DNA of 43,800 bases from Oscillospiraceae bacterium (GCA_017465745.1 JAFTVM010000106.1:1-43800); one strand, 5' to 3'; shown: positions 16,170 to 23,674, counted from the first letter of the stretch. Notes: generated by a model from the sequence alone, not told the origin. A program made the numbers and translations.

Positions 16170-16246
16170 TGGTGCGGGCAACAGGACTCAAACCTGCACG
16201 CGCTCGCAGCGGAATCCGAGGGGGAGATCACCCCACGAAAGGATTC
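16170..16246 (-). repeat. tRNA-Leu 3'-half-derived element, copy 2
   Basis: It aligns end to end with copy 1 at 13164-13239: the variable arm, T arm (GGTTTGAGTCC, one change) and GCCCGCACCA are kept, and the 5' part is again a hairpin (GGGG with CCCC) bracketed by GAATCC and GGATTC. The hairpin bases differ from copy 1 but pairing is retained. It lies 12 bp after the stop of the cohesin-protein gene and before a terminator. Confidence 0.75.
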
Positions 16247-16257
16247 GGCTCAAGCAT

Positions 16258-18102
16258 TCACAACAGGCGGATGCCCCGCTTTTTCAGCCGGAAATATCCG
16301 ACGCCCAGGATGCCGCAGAAGACCAGCGCTTCTACGATGCACAGGATCCACCAAGGGAAGGACCCGCAGATTTCGCAGTCGCCAGCCTCCGCCGTGTAGA
16401 CTTCCCCGCAGGCGCAGGCATGGCTGTGGATGGTGCCCTGATCATCAAACACATGGTCATGGGGCAGCACCGGGGCCATCTCGAAATCGCAGACGGTACA
16501 GACCTGCGGGTTGGAAATGGTGGCCGCCGGACCGGCGGTGTGGGGATCGAAGACCACCTTTTCACCGCAGTCGGCGCAGGCGTACCAGTGGCCGGTGCTG
16601 TCGGAGGTCCAGTCCTCCGCGGGGGCGTGGGCAGGCTCACGGATCATGCCGCAGGTGTTGCAGTCGGCGTCGCAGGCACCGTCAAAATCATGGGGCGCGG
16701 CGCTGTCCTTCTCGTTGCAGTCATCGCAGGCATGCCAGTGGCCCATCTCGTCGGTGGTCCAGGTTTCGGCAAAGCTGTGGACATGGGCGCCTTTGGGCTT
16801 CAGGATCCGGTTACAGACGGTGCAGACCTGATCCGTTGTCTCCGTAGCCTTGGGGCCGGGGGTGTGGGCAGCCTGCTCCGTTTCATTGCCGCAGCCGGCG
16901 CAGCTGCGGAAATGCCAGTTTTCGTCATGCTTCCAGCCATCGCCGTACTGATGGCCCTCCGTCAGCACATGGCTGCAGACACTGCAGATCCGCTTGTGAT
17001 CGGCGTCATCGACAAATACACATTCTCCGTAATCGTGATCCGCGATGGGGATGGTCTCCATTTTGGTGGCGCTGCAGCCGGTACAGGTCAGCTTGCGCTT
17101 ACCGGTCTGCTGACAGGTGGCTTTTTCGGTGACGGTGCCGCTGTTCCAGGTGTGGTTCACGGTTTCTTTTTTGGCGCAGACGCTGCAGGTGCGGCTGTGC
17201 TTGGTGTCGCTGACCTTGCTCCAGGAACCGTATTTGTGGTTATTGGTGACGGGGATAGTCTCATTCTTGGTATGGGCGCAGCCGGTGCAGGTCAGCTGCC
17301 TGGTGCCGGTATCCTTGCAGGTGGCCGCCTTGATCACCTTGCCGCTGTTCCAGGTATGATTGGCATTCTCCTGCTTGCCGCAGACGGTACAGGTATGGCT
17401 GTGCTGGGTATCGCTGAGCTTGCTCCAGGAACCATACTTGTGGTCGTTGGTCACAGGAATGGTCTCCTCCTTGGTTGCGGCGCAGCCGGTGCAGGTCAGC
17501 CGCCTGGTGCCGGTATCCTTACAGGTGGCAGCCTTCACCACCGTGCCGCTGTTCCAGTTGTGGGCTTCGGTCTTCTGCTGACCGCAGATGGTGCATGCGC
17601 TCTCATGATTACTGCCGTCCACCTGGGTGGCGCTGCCGTAGGAATGGCGGCAGGATACGGTGACGCTGGTACCGCTGAGGCTGCAGGGTACGCTGAGGCT
17701 GGCGGAGCCGGAGATGCTGTGGCTGCCGAAGGAAGCGGAATCCTTCACCCGCATGTTGATGGTGAAAATGGTGCCGGAAACCACCGCATCGGTCTGCATC
17801 ACGAAAACGCCGCCGTTGCGGGACGCGGAAACTTCTGCCAGGGTGGCGTTGCTGACATTGCAGCTGCCTCCCAGGAATTCAAAGGCGCTGCTGTCGTAGC
17901 TGAGGATCACGCCGCCGTTGCTGACGGGCTGGTCATTGGACAGGCTCACCGTCAGTGTGAAGGTATCGCCCCGGTACAGGGTACCGGAGGAGCTGCGGAT
18001 GCTCATGTGGGCGCTGCCCGCCGCTTCCGCATTCTGGGCAGTCCCCAGAAACACCATACCTGCCAGCACCAGGCACAGCATAATGGAAATGATCTTTTTC
18101 AT
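16258..18102 (-). CDS. Membrane-anchored cohesin-domain protein with CxxC repeats
   Basis: A secreted surface protein of 614 residues. The signal peptide is about 1-28 (MKKIISIMLCLVLAGMVFLG). Residues about 32-148 resemble a cohesin: RGDTFTLTVSLSND, then GGVILSYDSSAFEF and GTIFTINMRVKD. From about 150 to 575 come tandem repeats of about 65 residues with paired CxxC motifs (TCTVCGK, LTCTGCA) and NHTWNSG, DHKYGSWSK units; the first three are close copies and later ones diverge. The C-terminus has a membrane helix (WWILCIVEALVFCGILGVGY) and a basic tail, so the cohesin is displayed outside. It starts 3 bp after the dockerin protein gene. The cohesin call is by pattern and moderately sure; the partner role is inferred. 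Confidence 0.8.
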   Translation of the reverse strand: MKKIISIMLCLVLAGMVFLGTAQNAEAAGSAHMSIRSSSGTLYRGDTFTLTVSLSNDQPVSNGGVILSYDSSAFEFLGGSCNVSNATLAEVSASRNGGVFVMQTDAVVSGTIFTINMRVKDSASFGSHSISGSASLSVPCSLSGTSVTVSCRHSYGSATQVDGSNHESACTICGQQKTEAHNWNSGTVVKAATCKDTGTRRLTCTGCAATKEETIPVTNDHKYGSWSKLSDTQHSHTCTVCGKQENANHTWNSGKVIKAATCKDTGTRQLTCTGCAHTKNETIPVTNNHKYGSWSKVSDTKHSRTCSVCAKKETVNHTWNSGTVTEKATCQQTGKRKLTCTGCSATKMETIPIADHDYGECVFVDDADHKRICSVCSHVLTEGHQYGDGWKHDENWHFRSCAGCGNETEQAAHTPGPKATETTDQVCTVCNRILKPKGAHVHSFAETWTTDEMGHWHACDDCNEKDSAAPHDFDGACDADCNTCGMIREPAHAPAEDWTSDSTGHWYACADCGEKVVFDPHTAGPAATISNPQVCTVCDFEMAPVLPHDHVFDDQGTIHSHACACGEVYTAEAGDCEICGSFPWWILCIVEALVFCGILGVGYFRLKKRGIRLL

Positions 18103-18105
18103 TGG

Positions 18106-20211
18106 TTATTCTCCTTCTGCGGGGTTAGTGGGTTCTTCCGGCTCCGTGGCTTCTGCAGGCTCGGTGGACGCTTCAGGTTCCGTGGATTCCTCAGGCTCGG
18201 TAGGCTCCTCAGGCTCTGTAGACGCTTCGGGTTCCGTGGGTTCCTCAGACTCTGTAGGCTGTTCAGTCTCTGTAGGCGCTTCAGGTTCCGTTGGTTCCTC
18301 AGGCTCTGTAGGCTCTTCAGGTTCCGTGGGCAGCGCCTCTTCCTCCCATTCGACCTCCAGGGGGAACTGGTCGGGGAAGGAGATATGCCACAGAAGCTGC
18401 ATCACGTCGTCCCGGTTCACCGTGCCGTCGCCGGTGAAGTCCGCGGGCACCCGGATGGGGAACTCCGCCGGGAAGGAAATGTGCCACAGAAGCTGCATCA
18501 CATCATCCCGGTTGACGGTTTTGTTCAGGTCGATATCGCCGGGCAGGTAGGGCACCACCTCCACCTCATAGGCGGCAGTCAGGGTGTCATAGGCCACCGT
18601 AACGGTCTTGGTGCCGTAGGTTTCGGATTCAAAGCCCGCCGTGGTATAGCCCTCGGTGACAATATGCCCGGTACCGTCGGAATAGGTCAGCTCCAGCGCC
18701 AGACCCGTGGTGTCCAGTTCCTCACCCTTGAGGTAGATCAGCGATGCAGGCAGCCGGGAAATGGTCATTTCTGCCAGGGTCGCATCGTCGCGCTTCCACA
18801 CGGCATACAGGGTCAGGTCGTCATAGGCGCTGAGGATGTCGCCGCCCACATACCGGGCGAATTTGCCCGTCTTTTCCATGTTCCAGCCAAGGAAGGTATA
18901 GCCCGCCCGGACGGGAACGGTATTGCTGACAGTGACGGAGTCACCCTCCGCCTGGGTCTGGGCTGCCGGTGCGCCGGTGCCGCCGGCGGCATCATAGGTC
19001 AGGGTATAGGTGTCCAGAACCGTCAGCTTCACCTTGCCCGCCGCGGAAGCGCCAGAACGGTTGCAGGCAATGACCTGCACCTCATACTCACCCACAGGCA
19101 GATCCGTCATGGTAAAGGTCCGGGTCAGCCCCAGGGTCTGCTCCTTGTAGAGTACGCCGTCCCTGTAGACCTTCAGGCGGTACTGCTCGGTGTTGGCAGG
19201 CGCGTTCCAGGTGATGACGGCATCGTCCCCCACCACATATTTCGTCCTGTCGGCGCTCAGTGTGGGGGACGCCGGGACATCGTGGTATTTGGTCAGATAT
19301 TTCGCCTTGATATGCCCCCGCAGACCGTCGTATTCAATATACGCCCAGCCGTAGGACATACCGTGGACATACACCACCGCGCCGTCGGAGACATAGCCCA
19401 CATAATCGGCAGAGGTACTGTGGGTGGTACGGATCCGGATGGGACCGGCAGTGGTGGACATCAGATAGTAGCCCTTGGAAGAGGAGGAACAGCCGCAGGC
19501 ATAGCAGCTGCCGCAGCCGGGCTTCACGGCATTGTAGCCCGTGTAGTACTTGTCGCCGCAGGCGGTACATTGATAATAGGTCTTGTGGGGATGGGCGCTT
19601 TCAGTGCCCTTGATGTAGGTGTGATCCTTGTCGCAGCCCTCGTAGGCGGGCACGCCGAAATAGTGGGCGCTGATGAGCCGCTTGTTGGTCATGACATAAT
19701 AGCTGTCCACTTCCGGATCATCGGGCACCTGGTAATCGTGGTATTTGGCGTTGCCTTCGATGCAGTAGAAGAAATCACCCTCCACATACCAAACGATACC
19801 CACATGGGTGTACTCTTCCGTGAAAAAGAGGTCGCCGGGCTTGGGGGTATAGTTTTTACCGTGGTAGGACTTGATCCCAAAGCTGGTAGGATTGGCTCTG
19901 GGGCTGTCATTCAGAATATCCGTGGAGATATCCGCCTGCCGGGCGCACCAGGACACAAAGGAGGCACACCAGGGCTGAAAGGGATAGCCCAGCCAGTCGC
20001 CGTATTTGGTGTCATTTTCCACCTTTTCCATGTATCCCAGCTGGGTGAACGCCACAGCCAGGATATCCTCCCGCTGATTGCCGGTGTTGACATGGGTATT
20101 GATATATTCCACACCGCCGGGATTGGCGGCCCCGGCCGGCAGTACTGCCGTGGTGAAAAACATACACAGCGCCAACAGAAACGGAATGATCCTGATTTTC
20201 CTTTTTTGCAT
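18106..20211 (-). CDS. Secreted CHAP-domain protein with dockerin
   Basis: A 701-residue exported protein. The signal peptide is about 1-29. A CHAP-type (NlpC/P60-like) domain covers about 45-175, with catalytic Cys near 82 in PWCASFVSWC and His in YTHVGIVWY, suggesting peptidoglycan amidase or endopeptidase activity. Then come an SH3b-like segment (GPIRIRTTHSTSADYVG), a fibronectin-like domain, an InlB-type repeat (YDAAGGTGAP, FLGWNMEKTG), a bacterial Ig-like domain (KGEELDTTGLALEL), and two dockerin repeats at about 556-608, each with TVNRDDVMQLLWHISFP. The tail is rich in TEPEEP repeats. ATG 20211 is chosen for its GAGGAG site and signal peptide; the longer frame runs through the tRNA. The gene is directly followed by the cohesin gene. 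Confidence 0.85.
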   Translation of the reverse strand: MQKRKIRIIPFLLALCMFFTTAVLPAGAANPGGVEYINTHVNTGNQREDILAVAFTQLGYMEKVENDTKYGDWLGYPFQPWCASFVSWCARQADISTDILNDSPRANPTSFGIKSYHGKNYTPKPGDLFFTEEYTHVGIVWYVEGDFFYCIEGNAKYHDYQVPDDPEVDSYYVMTNKRLISAHYFGVPAYEGCDKDHTYIKGTESAHPHKTYYQCTACGDKYYTGYNAVKPGCGSCYACGCSSSSKGYYLMSTTAGPIRIRTTHSTSADYVGYVSDGAVVYVHGMSYGWAYIEYDGLRGHIKAKYLTKYHDVPASPTLSADRTKYVVGDDAVITWNAPANTEQYRLKVYRDGVLYKEQTLGLTRTFTMTDLPVGEYEVQVIACNRSGASAAGKVKLTVLDTYTLTYDAAGGTGAPAAQTQAEGDSVTVSNTVPVRAGYTFLGWNMEKTGKFARYVGGDILSAYDDLTLYAVWKRDDATLAEMTISRLPASLIYLKGEELDTTGLALELTYSDGTGHIVTEGYTTAGFESETYGTKTVTVAYDTLTAAYEVEVVPYLPGDIDLNKTVNRDDVMQLLWHISFPAEFPIRVPADFTGDGTVNRDDVMQLLWHISFPDQFPLEVEWEEEALPTEPEEPTEPEEPTEPEAPTETEQPTESEEPTEPEASTEPEEPTEPEESTEPEASTEPAEATEPEEPTNPAEGE

Positions 20212-20281
20212 TTTCCATCTCCTCGAATCCTGTACAAAGTCGATCATTTTTATTCTACAATGAAGCATTGCAAAAATCAAC

Positions 20282-20308
20282 AAAAAGCACCCCAAACGGG
20301 GTGCTTTT
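20282..20308 (-). terminator. Terminator of tRNA-Leu
   Basis: AAAAAGCACCCC, loop AAAC, GGGGTGCTTTT. It lies 6 bp beyond the CCA end and nearly matches the terminator beside tRNA-like copy 1. Confidence 0.85.
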
Positions 20309-20313
20309 CTTAT

Positions 20314-20396
20314 TGGTGCGGGCAACAGGACTCGAACCTGCACGCTCTCGCAGTGGAACCTAAATCCACCGAGTCTACCAATTCCACCATGCCCGC
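20314..20396 (-). tRNA. tRNA-Leu (anticodon TAG)
   Basis: An 83-nt class II tRNA with encoded CCA. The acceptor is GCGGGCA with TGCCCGC, the D arm is GTGGAATTGGTAGAC, the anticodon stem is GTGGA and TCCAC with loop TTTAGGT (anticodon TAG), the long variable arm is TGCGAGAGCGT, and the T loop is GGTTCGAGTCC. It is the only intact member of the leucine-tRNA sequences in the window. Confidence 0.95.
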
Positions 20397-20469
20397 GTAT
20401 TCTTTTGTGCCTCTGATTTTTACACGGAGAGGGATCCGAGGTGGAGCGTTTCGCTTGATCCACATTATA

Positions 20470-20489
20470 TAAAAACAGGTGAACCTGTT
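20470..20489 (-). terminator. Terminator of the 97-aa gene
   Basis: AACAGG, loop TTCA, CCTGTT, then TTTATAT on the minus strand, directly after the stop at 20491. Confidence 0.6.
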
Positions 20490-20490
20490 C

Positions 20491-20784
20491 TTATTTCCAG
20501 TTGTCCAGGATCTCTCTTGTCATAGCTTTGACCTGTCCGGCATCCAGACCGATTGTGTTCTTGCTGAGATTTTCGTCTTTCATTACAAGAACTTCACTCA
20601 GCCAATCTTTGTGATAAGAAACACTGGAAACATACTTTGAGCTACGGGACGACGCAGTAGATACACGGTTCCAATTCGTGTGGTTCTTGTCAACCTTATC
20701 GTAATAGGCATAGGACACAAACCAGGTTGCACCCATCTTAGACAGAATATCGCCACCGGCAAAAGAAAAATTATGATTTGCCAT
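20491..20784 (-). CDS. Hypothetical protein, 97 aa, unrecognised
   Basis: Starts at ATG 20784 behind a strong AGGAGG at seven-base spacing. The product (MANHNFSFAGGDILSKMG...) has no signal peptide or membrane helix and is rich in Ser, Lys, Tyr and Trp. I do not recognise a family. The gene is more AT-rich than its neighbours, which suggests a foreign origin. It sits between a broken tRNA-Leu 5' half (20822-20856) and the intact tRNA-Leu (20314-20396), and a tRNA-style promoter lies upstream, so it looks like cargo inserted at the tRNA locus. Confidence 0.7.
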   Translation of the reverse strand: MANHNFSFAGGDILSKMGATWFVSYAYYDKVDKNHTNWNRVSTASSRSSKYVSSVSYHKDWLSEVLVMKDENLSKNTIGLDAGQVKAMTREILDNWK

Positions 20785-20821
20785 AGCATATCCTCCTAAA
20801 AACATTCACTGATGTGACAGC

Positions 20822-20856
20822 ACCGAAATCCACTGAGGCTAACATGCCCGCATACG
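20822..20856 (-). pseudogene. tRNA-Leu 5'-half remnant
   Basis: The minus strand reads GCGGGCATG, then TTAGCCTCAGTGGATTTCGG. This matches the acceptor, D-arm end and anticodon 5' side of the intact tRNA-Leu (GCGGGCATGG...TAGACTCGGTGGATTTAGG) with about nine bases missing and several changes. No 3' half follows. It starts right after a strong promoter, as a tRNA gene would. Confidence 0.7.
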
Positions 20857-20861
20857 GTGTC

Positions 20862-20890
20862 ATTTTATCACAGGGACGGTGTCTTGTCAA
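20862..20890 (-). promoter_or_regulatory. Promoter upstream of the tRNA-Leu remnant and 97-aa gene
   Basis: TTGACA (20885-20890), a 17-bp spacer and TAAAAT (20862-20867) on the minus strand. The predicted start falls at the edge of the tRNA remnant, so this was probably a tRNA promoter that now drives the 97-aa gene. Confidence 0.8.
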
Positions 20891-20932
20891 TGTTGCACCG
20901 TTCCCGGTGGGGGATTTGTGTATCTTTATGCC

Positions 20933-20961
20933 TTTACTTTCCTTCCCTTTTGGCTTATAAT
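20933..20961 (+). promoter_or_regulatory. Promoter of the 124-aa gene and gluQ
   Basis: TTTACT (20933-20938), a 17-bp spacer, TATAAT (20956-20961). Confidence 0.7.
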
Positions 20962-20983
20962 AATAGGCTGAGGAGGTGGGAGC

Positions 20984-21358
20984 ATGTTCGACGATCCCAA
21001 GAAGGAGCTGCAGGCGCTGGAGGACCAGCTGCTGGCAGCCGAAGCGCAGCAGGAAACTTCTGAACTGGATGACGCAGAATTTGAGAAGCTCTATGACGAG
21101 ATCCTGGAAGAATTCGGACCCCGGAAAGCATCCGGCGGCGACGCCCCGGTACAGCCCGAACCTCCCATCCGCAATTTCGCCAACGGCTACGGCGGCGTGG
21201 TTCACAGCCGCCCCATCGGCACCGACGGCGATGAGATCCTCCCCGATGACGAGCCCGTTCCCACCGAGAAGGGCGGCAGGGGGCTTGTGGTCCTGGCCGT
21301 TCTCGAATGCGCAGCCATCGCCGGTGTGGTGGTGTACTGGGCGCTGAATTTCCTGTGA
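20984..21358 (+). CDS. Small acidic membrane-anchored protein, unknown
   Basis: A 124-residue protein behind GAGGTGGGAG. The first 60 residues are highly acidic and helical (KKELQALEDQLLAAEAQQE, then LDDAEFEKLYDEILEEFG), probably a coiled coil. A linker follows, and the C-terminal GLVVLAVLECAAIAGVVVYWALNFL is a single membrane helix ending the protein, so it would be tail-anchored with the acidic part in the cytoplasm. I do not recognise a family. Its stop overlaps the gluQ start (TGATG), so the two are translationally coupled, which does not by itself imply a shared function. Confidence 0.75.
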   Translation: MFDDPKKELQALEDQLLAAEAQQETSELDDAEFEKLYDEILEEFGPRKASGGDAPVQPEPPIRNFANGYGGVVHSRPIGTDGDEILPDDEPVPTEKGGRGLVVLAVLECAAIAGVVVYWALNFL

Positions 21359-22263
21359 TGGGCGCGGAAAACAAGGTGGTGGGCCGGTTCGCCCCCACGC
21401 CCTCAGGCCGGATGCATCTGGGCAACGTGTTTGCCGCCCTCATCGCCTGGCTGTCGGTGAGAAGCCGCAAAGGCGAACTGGTGCTGCGGATGGAGGATCT
21501 GGACACCCAGCGGACCAGCAGCGATTTCGCAGACATTCTGCGCGACGATCTGCGGTGGCTGGAGCTGGACTGGGATATCGAGACCCCGCCCCAGAGCATG
21601 CGCAGCGCGGTCTACGACCGCTATTTCGAAAAAATGATGGACGAGGGTCTGCTGTACCCCTGCTACTGCACCCGCAGCCAGCTCCACAGCGTCAACGCCC
21701 CCCATCTTTCCGACGGCACCTATGTCTACCCCGGCACCTGCCGGAACCTCCAGACCCCGCCCCCGGGACGCAGGCCCGCCTGGCGCGTCAAGGTGCCCGA
21801 CCGGGAATGGTACGTCCGGGATCTGGTACAGGGGGACTACCGCCTGAATCTGGCCACGGGCTGCGGCGACATGGTGGTGCGCCGGGCTGACGGCGTGTAC
21901 GTCTACCAGCTGGCGGTCACCGTGGACGACGGCGAGGCCGGCGTGACGGAGGTGGTCCGGGGCATGGACCTGCTCAGCTCCGCTCCCCGGCAGATGTACC
22001 TGCAGGAGCTGCTGGGCTTCCCCCATCCCACCTACGGCCATGTTCCCATGCTGCTGGCTCCCGACGGCCGGCGCTTAAGCAAGCGGGACAAGGATCTGGA
22101 CCTGGGTGAGCTGCGCAAGCGGATGTCCGCGGCGGAGCTGATCGGCCATCTGGCCTTCGCCGCCGGACTCATCGAAAAAGACGCGCCCATTTCCGCTGCG
22201 GAGCTGGCTGCCGAATTTTCCTGGGACGCGCTGAAAGGCGATTCCATTTATCTGCAATTGTAA
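21358..22263 (+). CDS. gluQ: Glutamyl-Q tRNA(Asp) synthetase-like protein
   Basis: A 301-residue truncated glutamyl-tRNA synthetase paralogue lacking an anticodon-binding domain. RFAPTPSGRMHLGN near residue 9 is the HIGH-type motif, RRLSKRDKD near 240 is the KMSKS-type motif, and CYC...YPGTC around 100-125 resembles the zinc site. Characterised GluQ enzymes attach glutamate to queuosine in tRNA-Asp. No queuosine genes are nearby, so the substrate is inferred from family. ATG 21358 is chosen because homology begins at once and it overlaps the upstream stop; the longer frame from 21307 overlaps the preceding gene. Confidence 0.88.
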   Translation: MGAENKVVGRFAPTPSGRMHLGNVFAALIAWLSVRSRKGELVLRMEDLDTQRTSSDFADILRDDLRWLELDWDIETPPQSMRSAVYDRYFEKMMDEGLLYPCYCTRSQLHSVNAPHLSDGTYVYPGTCRNLQTPPPGRRPAWRVKVPDREWYVRDLVQGDYRLNLATGCGDMVVRRADGVYVYQLAVTVDDGEAGVTEVVRGMDLLSSAPRQMYLQELLGFPHPTYGHVPMLLAPDGRRLSKRDKDLDLGELRKRMSAAELIGHLAFAAGLIEKDAPISAAELAAEFSWDALKGDSIYLQL

Positions 22264-22304
22264 TTTTACGTTCAATATAGAAAGACTTTAGGAGGTCAAA
22301 AATT

Positions 22305-23243
22305 ATGGCAAAGAAACCCGTTCTTGTCGTTCTGGCAGCCGGTATGGGCAGCCGTTACGGCGGTCTGAAGCAGATCGATCCCGTGGGCTGCTGCGGCGAG
22401 GCGATCCTGGACTACTCCCTGTACGACGCCCATGAGGCAGGCTTCGAGACTGCCGTCATCATCATCAAGGAAGCCATCAAGAAGGACTTCATGGAGACCG
22501 TAGGCAAGCGCCTGGAGAACTGCCCCATGGAGATCCGCTATGCCTACCAGGAGCTGGACAAGCTCCCCGCCGGCTACACCGTTCCCGCCGACCGCACCAA
22601 GCCCTGGGGCACCAGCCACGCCATCCTCTGCGCCCGGGAAGCCATCGACGGCGCTCCCTTCGCTGTGGTCAACGCCGACGACTACTACGGCAAGTCCGCC
22701 TACAAGGTGATCTACGACTACCTGTGCCAGGCTCAGGACGGCGAGAAGTACGACTACGCCATGGTGGGCTACCGCCTGGACAAGACCGTCACCGACAACG
22801 GCTCCGTGGCCCGCGGCGTCTGTGAGACCGACGAGAACGGCTATCTGACTTCCATCGTGGAGCGCACCCAGATCGAGAAGTACGAAAACGGCATCCGTTT
22901 CACCACCGACGGTGGCGAAACCTGGACCGATGTGGCCCCCGAGACCACCGTTTCCATGAACCTGTGGGGCTACACCCCCGGCTTCATCGATGAGATCGAG
23001 GCCAAGTTCCCCGCATTCCTGGACGCCACCCTGTCCGGCAATGCCGTGAAGGCTGAATTCTTCCTGCCCGGCACCGTTGGCCAGCTGCTGGAGGAGAACA
23101 GGGCAACCGTCAAGGTGCTGCGCTCCCCCGACAAGTGGTACGGCGTCACCTACGCCGCCGACAAACCCGGCGTCGTCGCCGCCCTGAAGGCCATGAGCGA
23201 GCAGGGCCTGTACCCCGCCGACGGTCTGTGGACCAAGAAGTAA
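22305..23243 (+). CDS. Sugar-phosphate nucleotidyltransferase family protein
   Basis: 312 residues with the nucleotidyltransferase P-loop-like motif LAAGMGSRYGGLKQ near residue 9, PWGTSHAILCA near 103, and the metal-binding VNADDYYG near 122. It most resembles uncharacterised NDP-sugar pyrophosphorylase-like proteins of Clostridia; the sugar and nucleotide cannot be told from sequence. An AGGAGG site lies 41 bp after gluQ, and a strong terminator follows. Confidence 0.85.
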   Translation: MAKKPVLVVLAAGMGSRYGGLKQIDPVGCCGEAILDYSLYDAHEAGFETAVIIIKEAIKKDFMETVGKRLENCPMEIRYAYQELDKLPAGYTVPADRTKPWGTSHAILCAREAIDGAPFAVVNADDYYGKSAYKVIYDYLCQAQDGEKYDYAMVGYRLDKTVTDNGSVARGVCETDENGYLTSIVERTQIEKYENGIRFTTDGGETWTDVAPETTVSMNLWGYTPGFIDEIEAKFPAFLDATLSGNAVKAEFFLPGTVGQLLEENRATVKVLRSPDKWYGVTYAADKPGVVAALKAMSEQGLYPADGLWTKK

Positions 23244-23251
23244 TCCATACC

Positions 23252-23284
23252 ATCCCGGACGCAAACGCGTCCGGGATTTTCCTT
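23252..23284 (+). terminator. Terminator after the nucleotidyltransferase
   Basis: ATCCCGGACGC, loop AAAC, GCGTCCGGGAT, then TTTCCTTTT. Confidence 0.9.
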
Positions 23285-23407
23285 TTACGGAGGTTGTAAA
23301 TCGCAGTTTGAACTGCTCCGCCCGCCATTTTCCCCACACAGTCTCTCTATTTTTGTTTTCTTTGCCGAAATATGCAAAGGAGTCCTGGAAAATTTGTGCA
23401 TTTGGCC

Positions 23408-23436
23408 TTGACAATCCCCCTGTGGACAGTTAAAAT
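23408..23436 (+). promoter_or_regulatory. Promoter of rny, with long leader
   Basis: TTGACA (23408-23413), a 17-bp spacer, TAAAAT (23431-23436). The leader to the rny start is about 230 nt and includes an ACCGGC...GCCGGG hairpin and CGCC-TCAT-GGGCG followed by TTTTATTT near 23531-23548, a possible weak attenuator. No known riboswitch was recognised. Confidence 0.75.
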
Positions 23437-23674
23437 ATATAAGGTATGGTGTACGCTGCCCCAGTTTCTGATTTGGTGCGGCGTTTCATGATAACCGGCA
23501 TGACGCCGGGGAAATGGTATGTTACGCCTCATGGGCGTTTTATTTCTGACAATTGACCTGCCGGGGTGGTGTCCCGGTTGGTTTTCATGCAGATTTTAAC
23601 ACCGATGAGATGTCATTCCACCCCTCCCCTGGTTTCGTGTCTGAAAACTACAAGAGGAGGTGCGCATCAGAATT

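Noticed and set aside
18118-18330. Short tandem repeats that could suggest a CRISPR array
   Set aside because: They are the in-frame TEPEEP-type codons of the dockerin protein tail, with no spacers of uniform length. No CRISPR array or cas gene is seen anywhere.
16420-20472. A 1350-codon open frame on the plus strand
   Set aside because: It runs exactly opposite the cohesin and dockerin protein genes, has a low-complexity Gly/Ala/Val-rich product and no initiation site. It is an antisense shadow caused by GC-rich codon use.
20491-20784. Bacteriocin of the lactococcin 972 type
   Set aside because: Only a vague Tyr/Trp/Ser-rich likeness; there is no signal peptide and no adjacent immunity or transport genes.
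23531-23548. A riboswitch upstream of rny
   Set aside because: No known aptamer consensus was found; only weak hairpins are visible.
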